This document shows positions 9,583 through 21,237 of a stretch of 64,000 bases of DNA, piece after piece (the first letter of the stretch is position 1; the number at the start of each line of letters is the position of its first letter). The stretch comes from Gautieria morchelliformis. Taxonomy: Eukaryota > Basidiomycota > Agaricomycetes > Gomphales > Gomphaceae. Both the position numbers and the translations under genes were made by a program. Under the pieces are notes generated by a model. That model was not told the origin of the DNA. It searched no databases and was given only the letters and a program-made list of their open reading frames with translations. The DNA lies in assembly GCA_015179125.1 (NCBI GenBank), contig WHVA01000401.1, positions 43,447 through 107,446 of the forward strand, written 5' to 3'.

Positions 9583-11969
9583 AACAGATATGGCGGAAGT
9601 CGAATCAAGACCCGCCCTTGTCGATTGTGGGGCCACTGGTCAGTTTATGGACCGAGACTATGTGGAACGGAACCGACTGATCATGTGGAAGTTGCAATGT
9701 GCGATCCCAGTGTTCAATGTGGATGGAAGCCCCAACGAGGCAGGGTCCATCACGGAGATAGTAGACACAATTCTCCGTTATGATGGGCACACCGAATGCA
9801 CTTCCTTTGCACATCATCCTCGGGTTTACCTGGCTGAAGGAGCACAACCCGGAGATCAACTGGCAGACTCGGAAGGTGCTGATGAGTCAATGCCCAGCCA
9901 AGTGTCACATGTGTCAGTCAGAAGTGCGGAGGGAGTGCCAGGAGCAGTGGAATACCGAGCGACTCATACAGACATGTCGTTCCGGCCCCCATCCACTACT
10001 TGCTGAAGAGGATTTGGAAGCAGAATTTGAACCAGCTCCCACTTCCGGTTCCGATTCTGACTCCGACGTCATCCGACTCGGTCCAGAAGACGCTCTGGCG
10101 GAGGGGGAGCGCCTGCTGTACATAAACCTTCCACCGGAAACAGAACACGTCCGCGCCACCGGAAATATTTCGCAATGCCTCGCTGAAGCCTCCAGGAAGC
10201 ATGATAAAGTGGAGGTGGAGATTCCAGAGTACCTGCGTGAGTTTGAGGATGTCTTTGCCAAGGAGTCGTTTGATGCCCTGCCTCCACGGAAGCTGTGGGA
10301 CCATGCCATCAAGATGGAGCCTGGGTCAAAGCCCACCAACTGCAAGGTCTACCCGCTGTCACCCAGGGAGCAGGTAGAGCTCGATGCGTTCCTTGCAGAA
10401 AACCTCCGTACAGGGAGGATCTTCCCCTCCAAGTCACCCATGGCATCTCCGGTGTTCTTCATCAAGAAGAAGGATGGCTCGCTCAGACTTGTGCAGGATT
10501 ACCGGGCTTTGAATGCGATCACGATCAAGAACCGCTACCCCATTCCACTCATTTCTGAACTAATCACATAACTCCGCGGGGCTAGGTACTTCACTAAGCT
10601 GGATGTCTGCTGGGGCTTCAATAATGTTCGGATCCGTGAGGGAGACGAGTGGAAGGCTGCATTCCACACCAACCGAGGACTCTTTGAGCCACAGGTCATG
10701 TTCTTTGGCCTCACCAACAGTCCTGCCACATTCCAGATGATAATGAATGACATCTTCCATGACATCCTCATCTTCACGAAAACAATGTCGGAACATCAGG
10801 AGGTCGTGCGGAGAGTGCTGGAACAGCTCTGGGAGTACAACCTGTGTCTCAAGCTGGAAAGTGCGAATTTGAGCGGACGCGGATAGAGTATCTTGGGGTG
10901 ATTGTGTCAGAAGGAAACGTGGAAATGGACCCAGTCAAAGTTTCCGGTGTGTCAGAATGGCTTGTGCTGCGGAACAAGAAAAAGGTCCAGTCCTTCATTG
11001 GGTTTGTCAATTTCTACCAGCAGTTCATCGAGGACTTCGCCTGCCATGCCCGTGCCCTCTTCGACCTCACCAAGAAGGATGTTGGATGGTGGTGGGGGGA
11101 GCCAGAACAGGCCTCCTTTGACAAACTCAAGGAGCTGATCACTTCTGCCCCAGTCCTGATCTTTCCCGATGACTCTCACCCTGATTGAGTCGAGGCGGAT
11201 TCTTCCGACACAACCACCAGAGCGATCTTGTCACAGCAGTCATTGGAAGATGGTGGGGGGTGGCATCCAATTGCCTTCTTCTCTAAAAGCCTTAGTCCGG
11301 TCGAGCGGAACTATGAGAGCCACGACAAGGAAATGCTGGCAATCATCCGAGCACTGGAGGAGTGGCGACACTTCCTCAAGGGGGCTCTATTCCCATTTGA
11401 CATCTGGACAGACCACAAGAACCTTGAGTACTTCGGCACGTCTAAGAAGTTGAACCGATGACAAGCACGGTGGTCCCTACACCTGTCCCAGTTTGACTTC
11501 ATACTCCACCACCGCCCCAGCTGCAACATGGGCAAGCCCGATGCCCTATCCTGCCGCGTGGATCATGGAAGCGGAAGCAGGGACAATGCTGACATGACAT
11601 TACTCTGCCCAAGTCTCTTTGCAATCTGCGCCCTCCAAGGAGTGACTGCAGTTGGGGCAGAAGCGGAAATGCCCCGGGACATCCGGAGGCAGTACCAGAA
11701 TGGAGAGAAGGAGGAATCGGTGGTGAAGGCGGTGGAGGAACTGCAGAAAGGGCACTCACGGTCTGTATGGGCAGCGGAGTGGTCAGAACATGATGGGCTG
11801 CTCAACTTCAGAGGCAAGGTCTATGTTCCAGGTGGGGCGGACCTCCACCGCCGCATTGTGTCCCAACACCATGACACCCAGGTCACTGGGCATGCTGGCA
11901 GGTGGAAGATGCTAGAGTTAGTGGCTTGGACTGGCCTCAGATGGCCCGCTACATTGGACAGTACGTGAA

Positions 11970-12988
11970 TGTCAAGATTGGTTTTTAGGCGTTAATATCG
12001 CACAGCGAATGCCCGAATAACTTGTGCGAATAAGTATGCTGTTCGGCGAATAGGTGAACCAATAAATGTTCACAAGATAAGAGGGCTGCCCGAGCGGAGC
12101 TCGCCCTATCTACAGTCGTAGCAAAATAGCCCGTGGCACTTGACGATGTAACGTACAAGGTGTCACAGAAGGGTGGTCTAAGTAGCGACAATCCCTTCGC
12201 CGGCGAAGGTGCTCCTTCGGAGCCCTTTGCCGTCAGCACAGAAAATAGTTCGAAGGCTAAGGTAACGACAATGAAGTATGAGAACTCACCAGTGATGCCT
12301 AAGTCCTCTTCTGGTGGAAGATAGAAATCTCCAGGAGAAGGCTCAAGACGATGATCACCGCGAGGTCAAGTTTGCACAAGATGGATGACATATGATAATT
12401 GAACTGGAGAATATACATGCGAATGTAAACTACTTATATTGAATGCTCGTAAGGTATCAGCGAATAGGAAAGAGGCCATTGTGAGTCAGGGTTGGATAGG
12501 GGTGCGCAGTCATGATACTAAGTAGATGGAATAAACATACAATAGAGTGAGGGAAGAGTGCGAACATGACAAGACGGAGAGTAAAGGTGGCAAAGGCACT
12601 GATGTACAAAACCATGTCTTGGGACCCGCATACATGCTACCCTGCACGGACTCTTCGTCTACTGGGTTGATCCCGCATGACCTACGGAAGGGACGTCCCG
12701 CGAACACACTTTGGCCTTACGAACACCCAAAGGAGTTGGATTAAGAAGATGATGGGGTTAGTGATGAACCATCATGCTGGGTAAATGGTATTGATCGTAT
12801 TTGATGGCATGCCTGCTGGTGAAATGCGCGAGCAGCAAATAGTGGTTCGGAGAATGGGATGAACAGCGGATAGAGTGGACGTAGAGGAGGAGTGGTCGGA
12901 GGGTGAGGCAAACTCTGGCGAAGATGCTAGGGAGTGACGAGGGGGAACATAGAGGCAGTGGGGTAAGAGAAATAGACAGGTCATGAGA
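11970..12988 (+). mobile_element. Solo LTR, family C (1019 bp, TSD GTGAA)
   Basis: It begins TGTCAAGATTGG and ends GGTCATGAGA, with GTGAA at 11965-11969 and 12989-12993. It is related to 59031-60017 and to fragments at 31860-31996 and 63560-63809. It splits the gypsy1 integrase zinc-binding region. Orientation is given as seen; in the 59031-60017 copy, gag lies on the minus strand beside it, so the true LTR sense may be reversed. Confidence 0.9.
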
Positions 12989-14167
12989 GTGAAGATGTGC
13001 GACGACCTTTGTCTCCAGACCAAAGCACAGTGACATCCGCCCATCAGAGAGTTCATTCCACTCCCGATTCCAGAATCCGGCTGGGACACCATCAGTGTCG
13101 ACTTCATCGTTGAACTCCCAGAGTCACATGGCTACGACGCAATTATGAACGTCGTGGACTCGGTAAGAAAGGTGTCCCACTTCATTCCGACGCACACGAC
13201 GATCACAGCCCTCGGAGCGGCCCGCCTGTTCCTTGTGCATGTCTGGAAGTTGCATGGGCTCCAGAAGCAAGTCGTTTCTGACTGAGGTCCACAGTTCGTC
13301 GCAGAACTGACTCGGGAGCTCTACCACCTGCTCGGCATAAAGCTGGCTGCCACCACAGCATACCATCCACAGGGTGACGGACAGACGGAACGGGTCAATC
13401 AGGAGCTAGAGCAATATCTCCGCCTCTTTGTCAATGAGAGGTAGGATGATGAGTTACTTCCACTGGTGGAATTCCAATACAACAATCATGTACATTCCGC
13501 CACACAACAGACTCTCTTCATGCTTGACTCCAGACGACAACCGCGGATGGGCTTTCAACCACACCAGGCAGAGTCCCGACTCGAGACAGTCAATGAGTTC
13601 CGAGACCGCATGGACTCCACCCTTTCGGAAGCCAAGTCTGCCCTTGTGAAGGCCAAGGATGACATGGCAAGGTACTACAACCAACGCCGGGTTCCTGCCC
13701 CAGAGTACCAAGTTGGAGACAAGGTGTATCTAGATGCAAGTGACATTCGCACCACATGCCCTTCGCAGAAGCTTGCCCACTGCTACGCATCCGACTTCCG
13801 AACTCCATGTCCCGCCTACACCCCATCTTCAACGTAGTGAAGTTGCTCCCTGTGTTTGAGGACACAATTCGAGGGCGGAAGGCTCGTCTGCCACCTCCAA
13901 CAGAAATTGTAGATGTGGAAGAGCACTATGTGGTGGAACGGTTCCTGGACAGCCGGTTTGTGTGAGGACGACTCCAATTCCTCGTGAAATGGGAAGGGTA
14001 TGGGTATGAGGAGGATTCGTGGGTCCCAGAGCAAGATGTGTCCGCTCTGGACAAACTCCGTGAGTTCTATAGGACACACCCTGGGGCCCCTCACCGAATC
14101 TGCTCGCTGGCCTTTCAATCCCTCATGTCCCGTGCTTCGAGGACGTAGCAGGCTAGAGGGGGGGTGA

Positions 14168-14656
14168 TGTCAGGGGACACCCTGTTTTCAATTTCCAGTT
14201 CCGACACCACACCAAGTTCCGACTCCATTTCTGACTCCGGTTCCGGTTCCAATTCCATCTCCGACTCCGCTTTCGGAAATGATTCTCCTTCTGGCAGAAC
14301 TTCCACCAGTTCTGTTTGCCTTGCCAATCCCACTCCAATTTCTGACTTCCACTCTCAGAACAGTGTCAGAAGTCAAGCGACTCACGTAATAGGTGGCATC
14401 AAGGGTCAATCAAGGGTCAGGGAGGTCAGGGGGATGCAGGGTTGATGGCGGGTGCCAAGTGTTGTCCCTGGCTGGGCAGCATAGTATAATACAGGCTCAC
14501 TGACATTGGGGGTCCTTAGATTTTGCTCTTCAGATTTCCCCTTGTGAGGTGAGAATCCCCTCTCTTGTATACTCTGTTCATTATACATACTCCGGATTTC
14601 CCCTTGTCAGTTGTTTGGTAGTGTGATCTCCACAGCCAGCTAGGGTTGCCCTTACA
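14168..14656 (+). mobile_element. Gypsy1 3' LTR
   Basis: It begins TGTCAGGGGACACCC 20 bp after the pol stop and ends GGTTGCCCTTACA. The same LTR bounds gypsy2 (42773-43293, minus) and survives in part at 50832-50858 and 53182-53594. Minisatellite array 3 begins immediately after it, so gypsy1 probably inserted into the array. Confidence 0.9.
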
Positions 14657-14827
14657 GTATGCTACCCTGTACACTACCCTATGCCCTAACCTGTACACTA
14701 CCATGTGCACTACCCCATACAATACCCTGTGTGCCACCCTGTGCACTACCCTTTATGCTACCCCCTATGCGGTACAGTATCCTGTGAGCTGCGCTGTACG
14801 CTACCCTATAATGTACCCTGTGGGCTA
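14657..14827. repeat. 12-bp minisatellite array 3, part a
   Basis: Units such as CTACCCTGTACA and CTACCCCATACA. The array is interrupted at 14828 by a solo LTR whose 5-bp duplication GGCTA (14823-14827, 15889-15893) is itself minisatellite sequence. Confidence 0.88.
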
Positions 14828-15888
14828 TTTTAGATTAAAATGTTAAGTGATGCCTTTGGCAAACGAATTCTATTGCTTAGCAGTTGGGACCGCTATATTC
14901 GTCCCTCTCCTGTGTGCTGACTAGGCCTCTCGAGGTGCGTCAGGCACTGATGGATTGAAGTCACGTGACCATGTTGATAAGAAAGTGGTGTCGATCTAAG
15001 GAACAACTAAGTCAAAAGGCTTTGCTTTTGATGTAGTCTAGAGTAAACAGTAATAGTGAACTCTCAATGAAGAATTGGAGTAAACTATCAAGATCTAGGT
15101 TCTGTAGCTATCAAACAAGACTACAGTGACTTCAGGGGGTGAAACAGTTGATTCTGGATGATTTCGTTCATACATTCGTAGTGGCTACTTGTACTATATT
15201 AGTGGTAACTACTGGTGTTCGAGATAGGGAGTCAAGGGGTCGAAAAACTACTTGTAACTAGAGTGGTGACTAATGATAGTCATAAAATCATGGGAGTGAT
15301 GGGGATAGTGTCAGGGTTGTTTAAAATTTTGAATAGAGTCTTGTACCTAGTATACAAAGCCCCTGTCCACATGGTGTCAAGATAATAATCAGCTGGTGGT
15401 GTCATGGAGTACAATAGAGAATAGAAATTAAATCTGTCCTGCCTAGCATAAATGCTAGGCTTGGTGATGGGGCCGCTGGCTCTGTGCCTCTTCTGTGGGG
15501 CAGCTAATTGAATACAGGTATTATGGATGACATTCTGATGTCACTCCACAATATCTGGTGCTCCTGCGCAGTCTGCGTTCCTCTGCGGCGTTTGGTGCCC
15601 GCACCTCCTCGGTGCCTGTGGCCTGGCGCCTGTCGATGTCATGGCCGATGCCATCAGTCGATAGGCACGCTGTCTCTAATTGGCCACACATGGTCGACGC
15701 CCGTATCCCTGTATCTTCTCTAATCTGTAGATAAGATAGCTATTCATGATGTCATGTATCTGTCGCCTGTGTCGACGTCCGTCATAAGTGTCATTCCTAT
15801 TCCTTTTTAGTCGTTTTTCTTTCTTTTCTTTTATTAACTTCTTTGTACATAGATGACTTGGAATAGAATAATTGTGTCTATCATAACA
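14828..15888 (+). mobile_element. Solo LTR, family D (about 1061 bp, TSD GGCTA)
   Basis: It lies between GGCTA repeats in the minisatellite and ends TCTATCATAACA. It is homologous to 49386-50450 (opposite strand), which has a complete other end; here about 12 bp of that end are missing. A partial relative lies at 35905-36723. No protein is encoded. Confidence 0.85.
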
Positions 15889-16212
15889 GGCTACCCCACA
15901 CACTACCATGCTACCCCATACGCTACCCGGTACGTTACCATGTGCACTACCCCATACACTACCCTGTCAGCTACACAGTACACTACCCCATGAGCTACCC
16001 TGTACGCTACCCTATAATGTACCCTGTGGGCTACCTCATGCACTACCCTGTATGCCACCCTGTATGCTATCATGTGTGCTACCAGACACTACCCTGTGGG
16101 CTACCTTGTATGCTACCCCATACGCTACCCTGTACACTACCCAGTACACTACCCCATATGCTACCCTATATGCTACCCTGTATGCTACCCTGTACAGTAA
16201 CCTATGCCCTAC
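15889..16212. repeat. 12-bp minisatellite array 3, part b
   Basis: Continuation of the same array after solo LTR-D. It is interrupted again at 16213 by a solo LTR-A. Confidence 0.88.
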
Positions 16213-16910
16213 TGTTACGTATCGAGATTTCCGCTAAGTCGGAACTGGAAAGGACAGCGGCTTCAACTTGTAAGGTTGCGCCCCCAATGAACTATCGTCC
16301 TAAGTATTTTGGAACTGAGTCGGAAGTCGCAAAGTACTGAACCAAAGGTTTGGTTGGAACTTGGGTCGGAACTGAGGCAGAAGGGGGAAGACGGACGGAA
16401 GGCGGAGAGAGACTGAGATCTTGCTAGACTCACTGTGCTAAGAACAGGAGATGGAGCGAAGGAAATCAAGTATCGAAGGCGATTATCTGATTGCAGAATA
16501 AGAAACATACATGACAGGCTTTTATACAAAGAGCTGGGGCAACAGGTAATGATATGGTACTAAGCAAAATTCCGGGGAAAGCGGAAGTCGAGTAAACAAT
16601 GCGTGGGAACTAACTATTAGGAACAATGGGACTACAAGGGGGGTTCAGGGTAAGGTAGAACAATGGCAAAGAACAAGGGGTCGGGAAAACATATCTGACA
16701 ACGAAACACAAGGAGGGTCGGACATATGGTCTTGATGAACGGTAAGGTGGGTCCGGTGGGTCCGAGTAATAGAGTCTAAAGAACAAGGGAAATGTACAAG
16801 GGGCGGAATGTTGGAAATATCGGAGGGGCGGAATGTGTTGCGGAAATATCGTAGGGGCGGAAGGTATTGCGGAACTGAGGGTCAGAAGTCAGAAATGAAC
16901 GGTCGTAACA
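16213..16910 (-). mobile_element. Solo LTR, family A (698 bp, TSD CCTAC)
   Basis: Reverse orientation: TGTTACGTATCGAG at the left edge and GGTCGTAACA at the right, flanked by CCTAC (16208-16212, 16911-16915). It sits wholly inside the minisatellite. Confidence 0.92.
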
Positions 16911-18215
16911 CCTACCCTGTACACGACCATGTGCACTACCCCATACACAACCCTGTGTGCCACCATGTGCACTAGCCGTTACGCTACCCCCTATGCGGTA
17001 CACTATCCTGGGAGCTGCCCTGTACGCTACCCTATAATGTACCCTGTGGGCTACCCCATACACTACCATGCTACCCCATACGCTACCCTGTACACTACCG
17101 TGTGCGCTACCCCATACACTACCCTGTCAGCTACACGGTATGCTACCCCATGAGCTACCATGTACACTACCTTATAATGTACCCTGTGGGCTACCTCATG
17201 CACTACCCTGTATGCCACCCTGTATGCTATAATGTGTGCTATCAGACACTACCCTGTGGGATACCTTGTATGCTACCCTATACACTACCCCATACACTAC
17301 CCTGTACACTACCCAGTACACTACCCAGTATACTACCCCATATGCTACCCCATACGCTACCCTGTACACTACCCTGTACACTACCATGTGCACTACCCTG
17401 GACACTACCCCATATCCTACCCCATACACTACCCTGGACACTACCCTGTAAGCTATCCCACACACTACCATGTGTGCTACTCTGTGCACTACCCTGTGCA
17501 CTACCCTGTGTGAGCTACCCTGTACACTACCCTATAATATACCCTGTGGGCTACGCGGTACACTACCCTGTGAGCTACCCTGTATGTTACCCTATAATGT
17601 ACCCTGTGGGCTACTTCATACACAACCCTGTACGCTATCCTGTGCACTCCCCCATACACTATGATGTGCACTACCCTGTATACTACCCCATACACTACCC
17701 TGTGCACTACCCTGTAGGCTACACCATATGCTACCCCATACACTAACATGTACACTACCCTGTACACTACCCTGTACACTACCCCATATGCTACCATGTT
17801 TGCTACTCTGTGCATTACCGTGTATGCTACCTTGTACACTACCATGTGCACTACCCCATACACTATCCTGTGTGCCACCCTGTGCCTGTACCCTACCCCC
17901 TATGCTATGCTACCCTGTACACTACCCTGTATGCTACCCCATATACTACCATGTGTGTTACCCTGTGTGCCACCCTGCACACTACCCTGTGCACTACCCC
18001 CTACGCTACCATGTGCATTACCCCATATACTATCCTATGCGCTACGCGGTACGCTACCCTGTGAGCTACCCTGTACACTACACTACAATGTAACCTGTAG
18101 GCTACCTGGTACACTACGCTGTGGGCTACCCTATATGATACCCCATATGCTACCCCCTATGTTACCCTGTACACTACCCTGTGCACTACCCTGTATGCTA
18201 GCCAGTATGCTATCA
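16911..18215. repeat. 12-bp minisatellite array 3, part c (longest block)
   Basis: About 1.3 kb of degenerate 12-bp CTACC units, many with a palindromic GTRYAC or CATACA core. With parts a and b the original array was about 1.8 kb. All long open frames here (up to 215 codons) are by-products of the 12-bp period. Confidence 0.9.
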
Positions 18216-18530
18216 CGTGGGGTCTGCAGCGTCAGACACTCCCTAGCATCGACGAAGCTCAACCACTGGTCAGTCAAGCCAAATAGGTTGAGGAGTCTCC
18301 ACCTGAGGGGTGACATGACTGCTTTGACTCAGGGCGCGAGGTCCTTCAGCCACATCCAGACATCCATGAATTTTAGTATGATAGGAATAGAATGAATAAT
18401 CCAAGGCCTAAGAATGGAATGCAATGTGAGGCCTATAACAAGGGTCAAGTGTGGAGGATGCTACGGAACCAAGTCGGAGGTGGTGCAAAAGTGGCGTAGT
18501 TGGTCAAGCGATGTGGTTGTGACAATGGGG
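18216..18530. other. Unassigned spacer between oppositely oriented minisatellites
   Basis: About 300 bp with no repeat unit and no recognisable gene. Its right edge holds two copies of a longer motif (GTTGGTCAAG.GA.GTGGTTGT) that recurs inside array 4. Confidence 0.4.
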
Positions 18531-18932
18531 TAGCATACATGGTAGCGTAGCACAGGGTAGCGCACAGGGTAGCACACAGGGTAGCACACAGGGTAGTGCA
18601 TGGGGTAGTGTATGGTCAAGTGACGTGGTTGTTGGTCAAGTGACATGGTTGTAACAACATGGTAGTGTATGTGGTAGTGTACGTGGTAGCACACATGGTA
18701 GCATACGTGGTAGCACACGTGGTAGCGCATGTGGTAGCGTACCTGGTAGCATACGTGGTAGCGTACCTGGTAGTGTACGTGGTAGTGTACGTGGTAGCGT
18801 ACCTGGTAGTGCACGTGGTAGCGTAGGTGGTAGCAGTGGTAGCGTACATGGTAGCGTAGGTGGTAGCCGATGTGGTAGCGGTGGTAGCGTACCTGGTAGC
18901 GTACATGGTAGTGTACGTGGTAGTGTATGTGT
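18531..18932. repeat. 12-bp minisatellite array 4, inverted (GGTAG units)
   Basis: Units such as GGTAGCGTACCT and GGTAGTGTACGT, the reverse complement of the CTACC arrays and closest to array 2. The right edge is cut by LTR-B at 18933. Confidence 0.88.
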
Positions 18933-19430
18933 TGTAGTAGACAGGAATTATAGGCAGTAGGTATGGACTTGTTGCTCAAAAGAATAGACTAGAAATTAAT
19001 TCACTCTCTCAGTGAATTTAGTTGTCACTGTAAATATATTATACACTACCTAGAAATTAATTCACTACAGAGGATTTCTAGGTCAATAAATCGAAAGAAC
19101 ACTAGACTAATTTACTTGCCTCTCTCAGTGAATTTAGTTGTCACTGAGAGAGGGGGAAATCTGTCTCACTGTGCATGTACTACTACCCGGCCCTTTAGCG
19201 CCCAAGAGCTCGCGCGTCGAAGTCATTTCAGACTCCGCTGGGTGCAGCCGCCTGTGAAAGTAGAAATAACAAAATGAAATGGAGAGGCAGGGAGTGACTA
19301 GAAAATTTCGAAAATAAACAGAGAAATGAATGCATGGTACAAGAACAATGTGAGAAGAGATTGAAACACCATACAGTAAATTGAATATATTATGCTTGAT
19401 TTTGGTGCAGGAGCATAAATGCACCCAACA
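18933..19430 (-). mobile_element. LTR-B copy without TSD
   Basis: Reverse orientation: TGTAGTAGACAGG at the left and GCACCCAACA at the right. The left flank is minisatellite and the right flank is LTR-A sequence, with no matching 5-bp duplication. It probably inserted in an LTR-A whose other half was then lost by rearrangement. The hairpin CTCTCTCAGTGA/TCACTGAGAGAG is at about 19124-19157. Confidence 0.85.
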
Positions 19431-19951
19431 GGAACTTGAGTCAGAACCGAGGCGGAAGGTGGAAGATGGAAGGCGGAGAGACTGAGGTCTTGCTAGACTC
19501 GCTGTGCTAAGAACAGGAAATAGAGCGAAGGAAATCAAGTATTGAAGGCGATTATCTGATTGCAGAATAAGAGACATATATGACAGGCTTTTATACAAAG
19601 AGCTGAGACAACAGGTAATGATATGGTACTAAGCAAATTCCGGGGGAAGCGGAAGTCGAGTGGACAATGCGTGGGAACTAACTAATTGGGAAACAATGGG
19701 ACTACAAGGGGGGTTCTGGGTAAGGTAAAACAATGGCAAAGAACAAGGGGTCGGGAAAACATGTCTGACAACGAAACACAAGGAGGGCCGGACATATGGT
19801 CTTGATGAACGGTGAGGAAGGTCCGGTGGGTCCGAGTAATAGAGTCGAAAAAACAAGGGAAATGTACAAGGGGCGGGATGTTGGAAATATCGGAGGGGCG
19901 GAATGTGTTGCGGAACTGAAGGTCGGAAGTCAAAAATGAACGGTTGTAACA
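19431..19951 (-). mobile_element. Truncated LTR-A
   Basis: Matches the U3-side part of other LTR-A copies and ends GGTTGTAACA. The rest is missing beyond the LTR-B junction at 19430. Confidence 0.8.
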
Positions 19952-20527
19952 TGCGTCCATCCAGGCCCGTGCATCTCCAGCAGGACGTTGGTGAATATGC
20001 CAACCTTACGAAGACGTGGGTGTTCGCTGCTCAGCCATACTGCCCGGTCTGACAGCACGCACATGACGCTTTGCCTCGTCACGACCTGTCGTTGCGCCAT
20101 GGGGTGCACAAGCGGGGCCGGCCATGCGTAGGGATGGTGGCCCAACCAGTATGACGGGCGCAGCATCATGAGAGCCCAGATACTCGTCAGGGAAGCCAGA
20201 CGCAGGTGTACGAGTGTGCATCTGTCCTGTACCGCGTCAGTCGGTGTTCATGCACCTCTCTGGTCTGCGTCATCATCTCGTTCCTCCTTGTCGTTATGCT
20301 GTCCGCATCCATGCCGCGGCTCGCATGCGCCACGCTGGCTGACAGTGTGGCTTTGATTGTGGTGGCAGCACAATGGCTCAGTCGCCATGCTGTGGTCACA
20401 TTTGACAACTCGTACGACGCTCCTCGTCTAGCCTGCTTCGCTGTTTCCTTCCTCGACAGAGTATAATACAAAGAATGAAAATGAGAAGTGGAGAGAGGGA
20501 TCATGTCGTGGATGGAGGTCGGATATA
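19952..20527. other. GC-rich flank of element A, no recognised gene
   Basis: Base composition is clearly more GC-rich than element A. Two overlapping open frames on opposite strands (20206-20466 plus, 20187-20504 minus) have no features I recognise. The last three bases, ATA (20525-20527), are the left target duplication of element A. Similar GC-rich sequence resumes at 29341. Confidence 0.4.
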
Positions 20528-21202
20528 GGAGGTTGTTTGGAAACTATAAGAAGTATCAAACTCTAATATCTCCTTAAGATCATTTAAATACTTGGAGTCT
20601 ATTCTAAACATAATTTGGATTTTAAAACTTTTGGAATTTTTAAAACTTATTTGTACATCACGAAACAAAGCATCTTTCAAGAGCTGAATAGATTATGAAA
20701 CACTGTGGTGAGTTAGAACTTTAAGAATTTTAAAAGGTAGACTCCCTTAGATAGTACATTTCATACACGTGTATGCCATTGACACCTTTAAATACATACG
20801 TGTTACCTCGGAATGGGTGAGTTAACTAGAATATATTTCTATTTGATTCAACATACTAAGAATACCTGGGCGGGTTTGCTTAATTAGGAAGGTTGTAGCA
20901 TGAAAAATCTCCAATAATATCTTACATATTTTACATGGAAAGAACTGCAGTTTAGTTTTTAAAAAATGGAGTACCAACAAAAGTATTAACAGATATCTAT
21001 AAACAGAAGGAAATCATATACAATGGATTCTATTAAATGACCTTTAATTGTTTAGCGTGTAACATGGAGAACTATTTCCCAGAATTGCTTTTTAATGAGG
21101 GAATAGTTTCAGAAAAGGTATCACTATTTAAAGATGGAGTTTTATGGGAACATCACTTTTATTAGTAAACATCTGATATTATAGTAATTCCAAACACCCT
21201 CC
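20528..21202 (+). repeat. Left 675-bp terminal direct repeat of element A
   Basis: It begins GGAGGTTGTTTGGAA and ends TTCCAAACACCCTCC, so the unit has its own inverted termini. It is about 98-99 percent identical by eye to 28663-29337 and has the same length. No coding capacity. Confidence 0.92.
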
Positions 21203-21237
21203 TTGTAGGACAATATGTTCACTTCATTTAGAAACAG

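Larger units (their letters stand above)
8845..14148 (+). pseudogene. Gypsy1 pol (protease, RT, RNase H, integrase, chromodomain)
   Basis: Retrotransposon enzyme polyprotein. The aspartic protease active site ALVDCGATGQFMDRDY is at about 9610-9660. RT runs about 10320-10880, with [19 protein letters not shown] and [12 protein letters not shown]. The segment that carries YLDD in gypsy2 is deleted (MNDIFHD joins ILIFTKTM at 10768). RNase H spans about 11170-11460 ([15 protein letters not shown]). The H2C2 zinc region is split by a solo LTR at 11970-12988. The integrase core at about 13090-13420 still shows the DFIVELPE and SD.GPQF blocks and NQELEQYL. A chromodomain at about 13910-14040 contains LQFLVKWEGYGYEEDSW. 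Stops at 10569, 11186, 11459, 13282, 13442 and 13964 mostly match CGA or CAA/CAG in gypsy2. Confidence 0.88.
6949..14656 (+). mobile_element. Gypsy1, 5'-truncated Ty3/gypsy chromovirus with nested solo LTRs
   Basis: The order leader, gag, protease, RT, RNase H, integrase, chromodomain and 3' LTR (14168-14656) is that of a Ty3/gypsy chromovirus. The 5' LTR is absent: homology with gypsy2 begins at about 6949 inside the leader. Three solo LTRs with perfect 5-bp target duplications interrupt it: 7268-7902 in gag, 9081-9582 before the protease and 11970-12988 in the integrase zinc-binding region. Many CGA-to-TGA and CAA-to-TAA stops and a deletion of the RT active site make it inactive. Confidence 0.92.

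Noticed and set aside
17102-18395. Long Tyr-Pro-Val-His or Leu-Pro-Cys-Thr repeat proteins (up to 215 codons)
   Set aside because: They exist in all frames and both strands because the repeat unit is 12 bp, a multiple of three. There are no gene signals.
20187-20504. Host membrane or secreted protein next to element A
   Set aside because: Overlapping frames on both strands, no consistent start, splice signals or motif. A hydrophobic run alone is not enough.
20528-21202. The two 675-bp units as ordinary LTRs
   Set aside because: Their ends are inverted repeats starting GGAGG, not TG..CA. The outer duplication is 3 bp, and the inside carries a DDE transposase and no reverse transcriptase.
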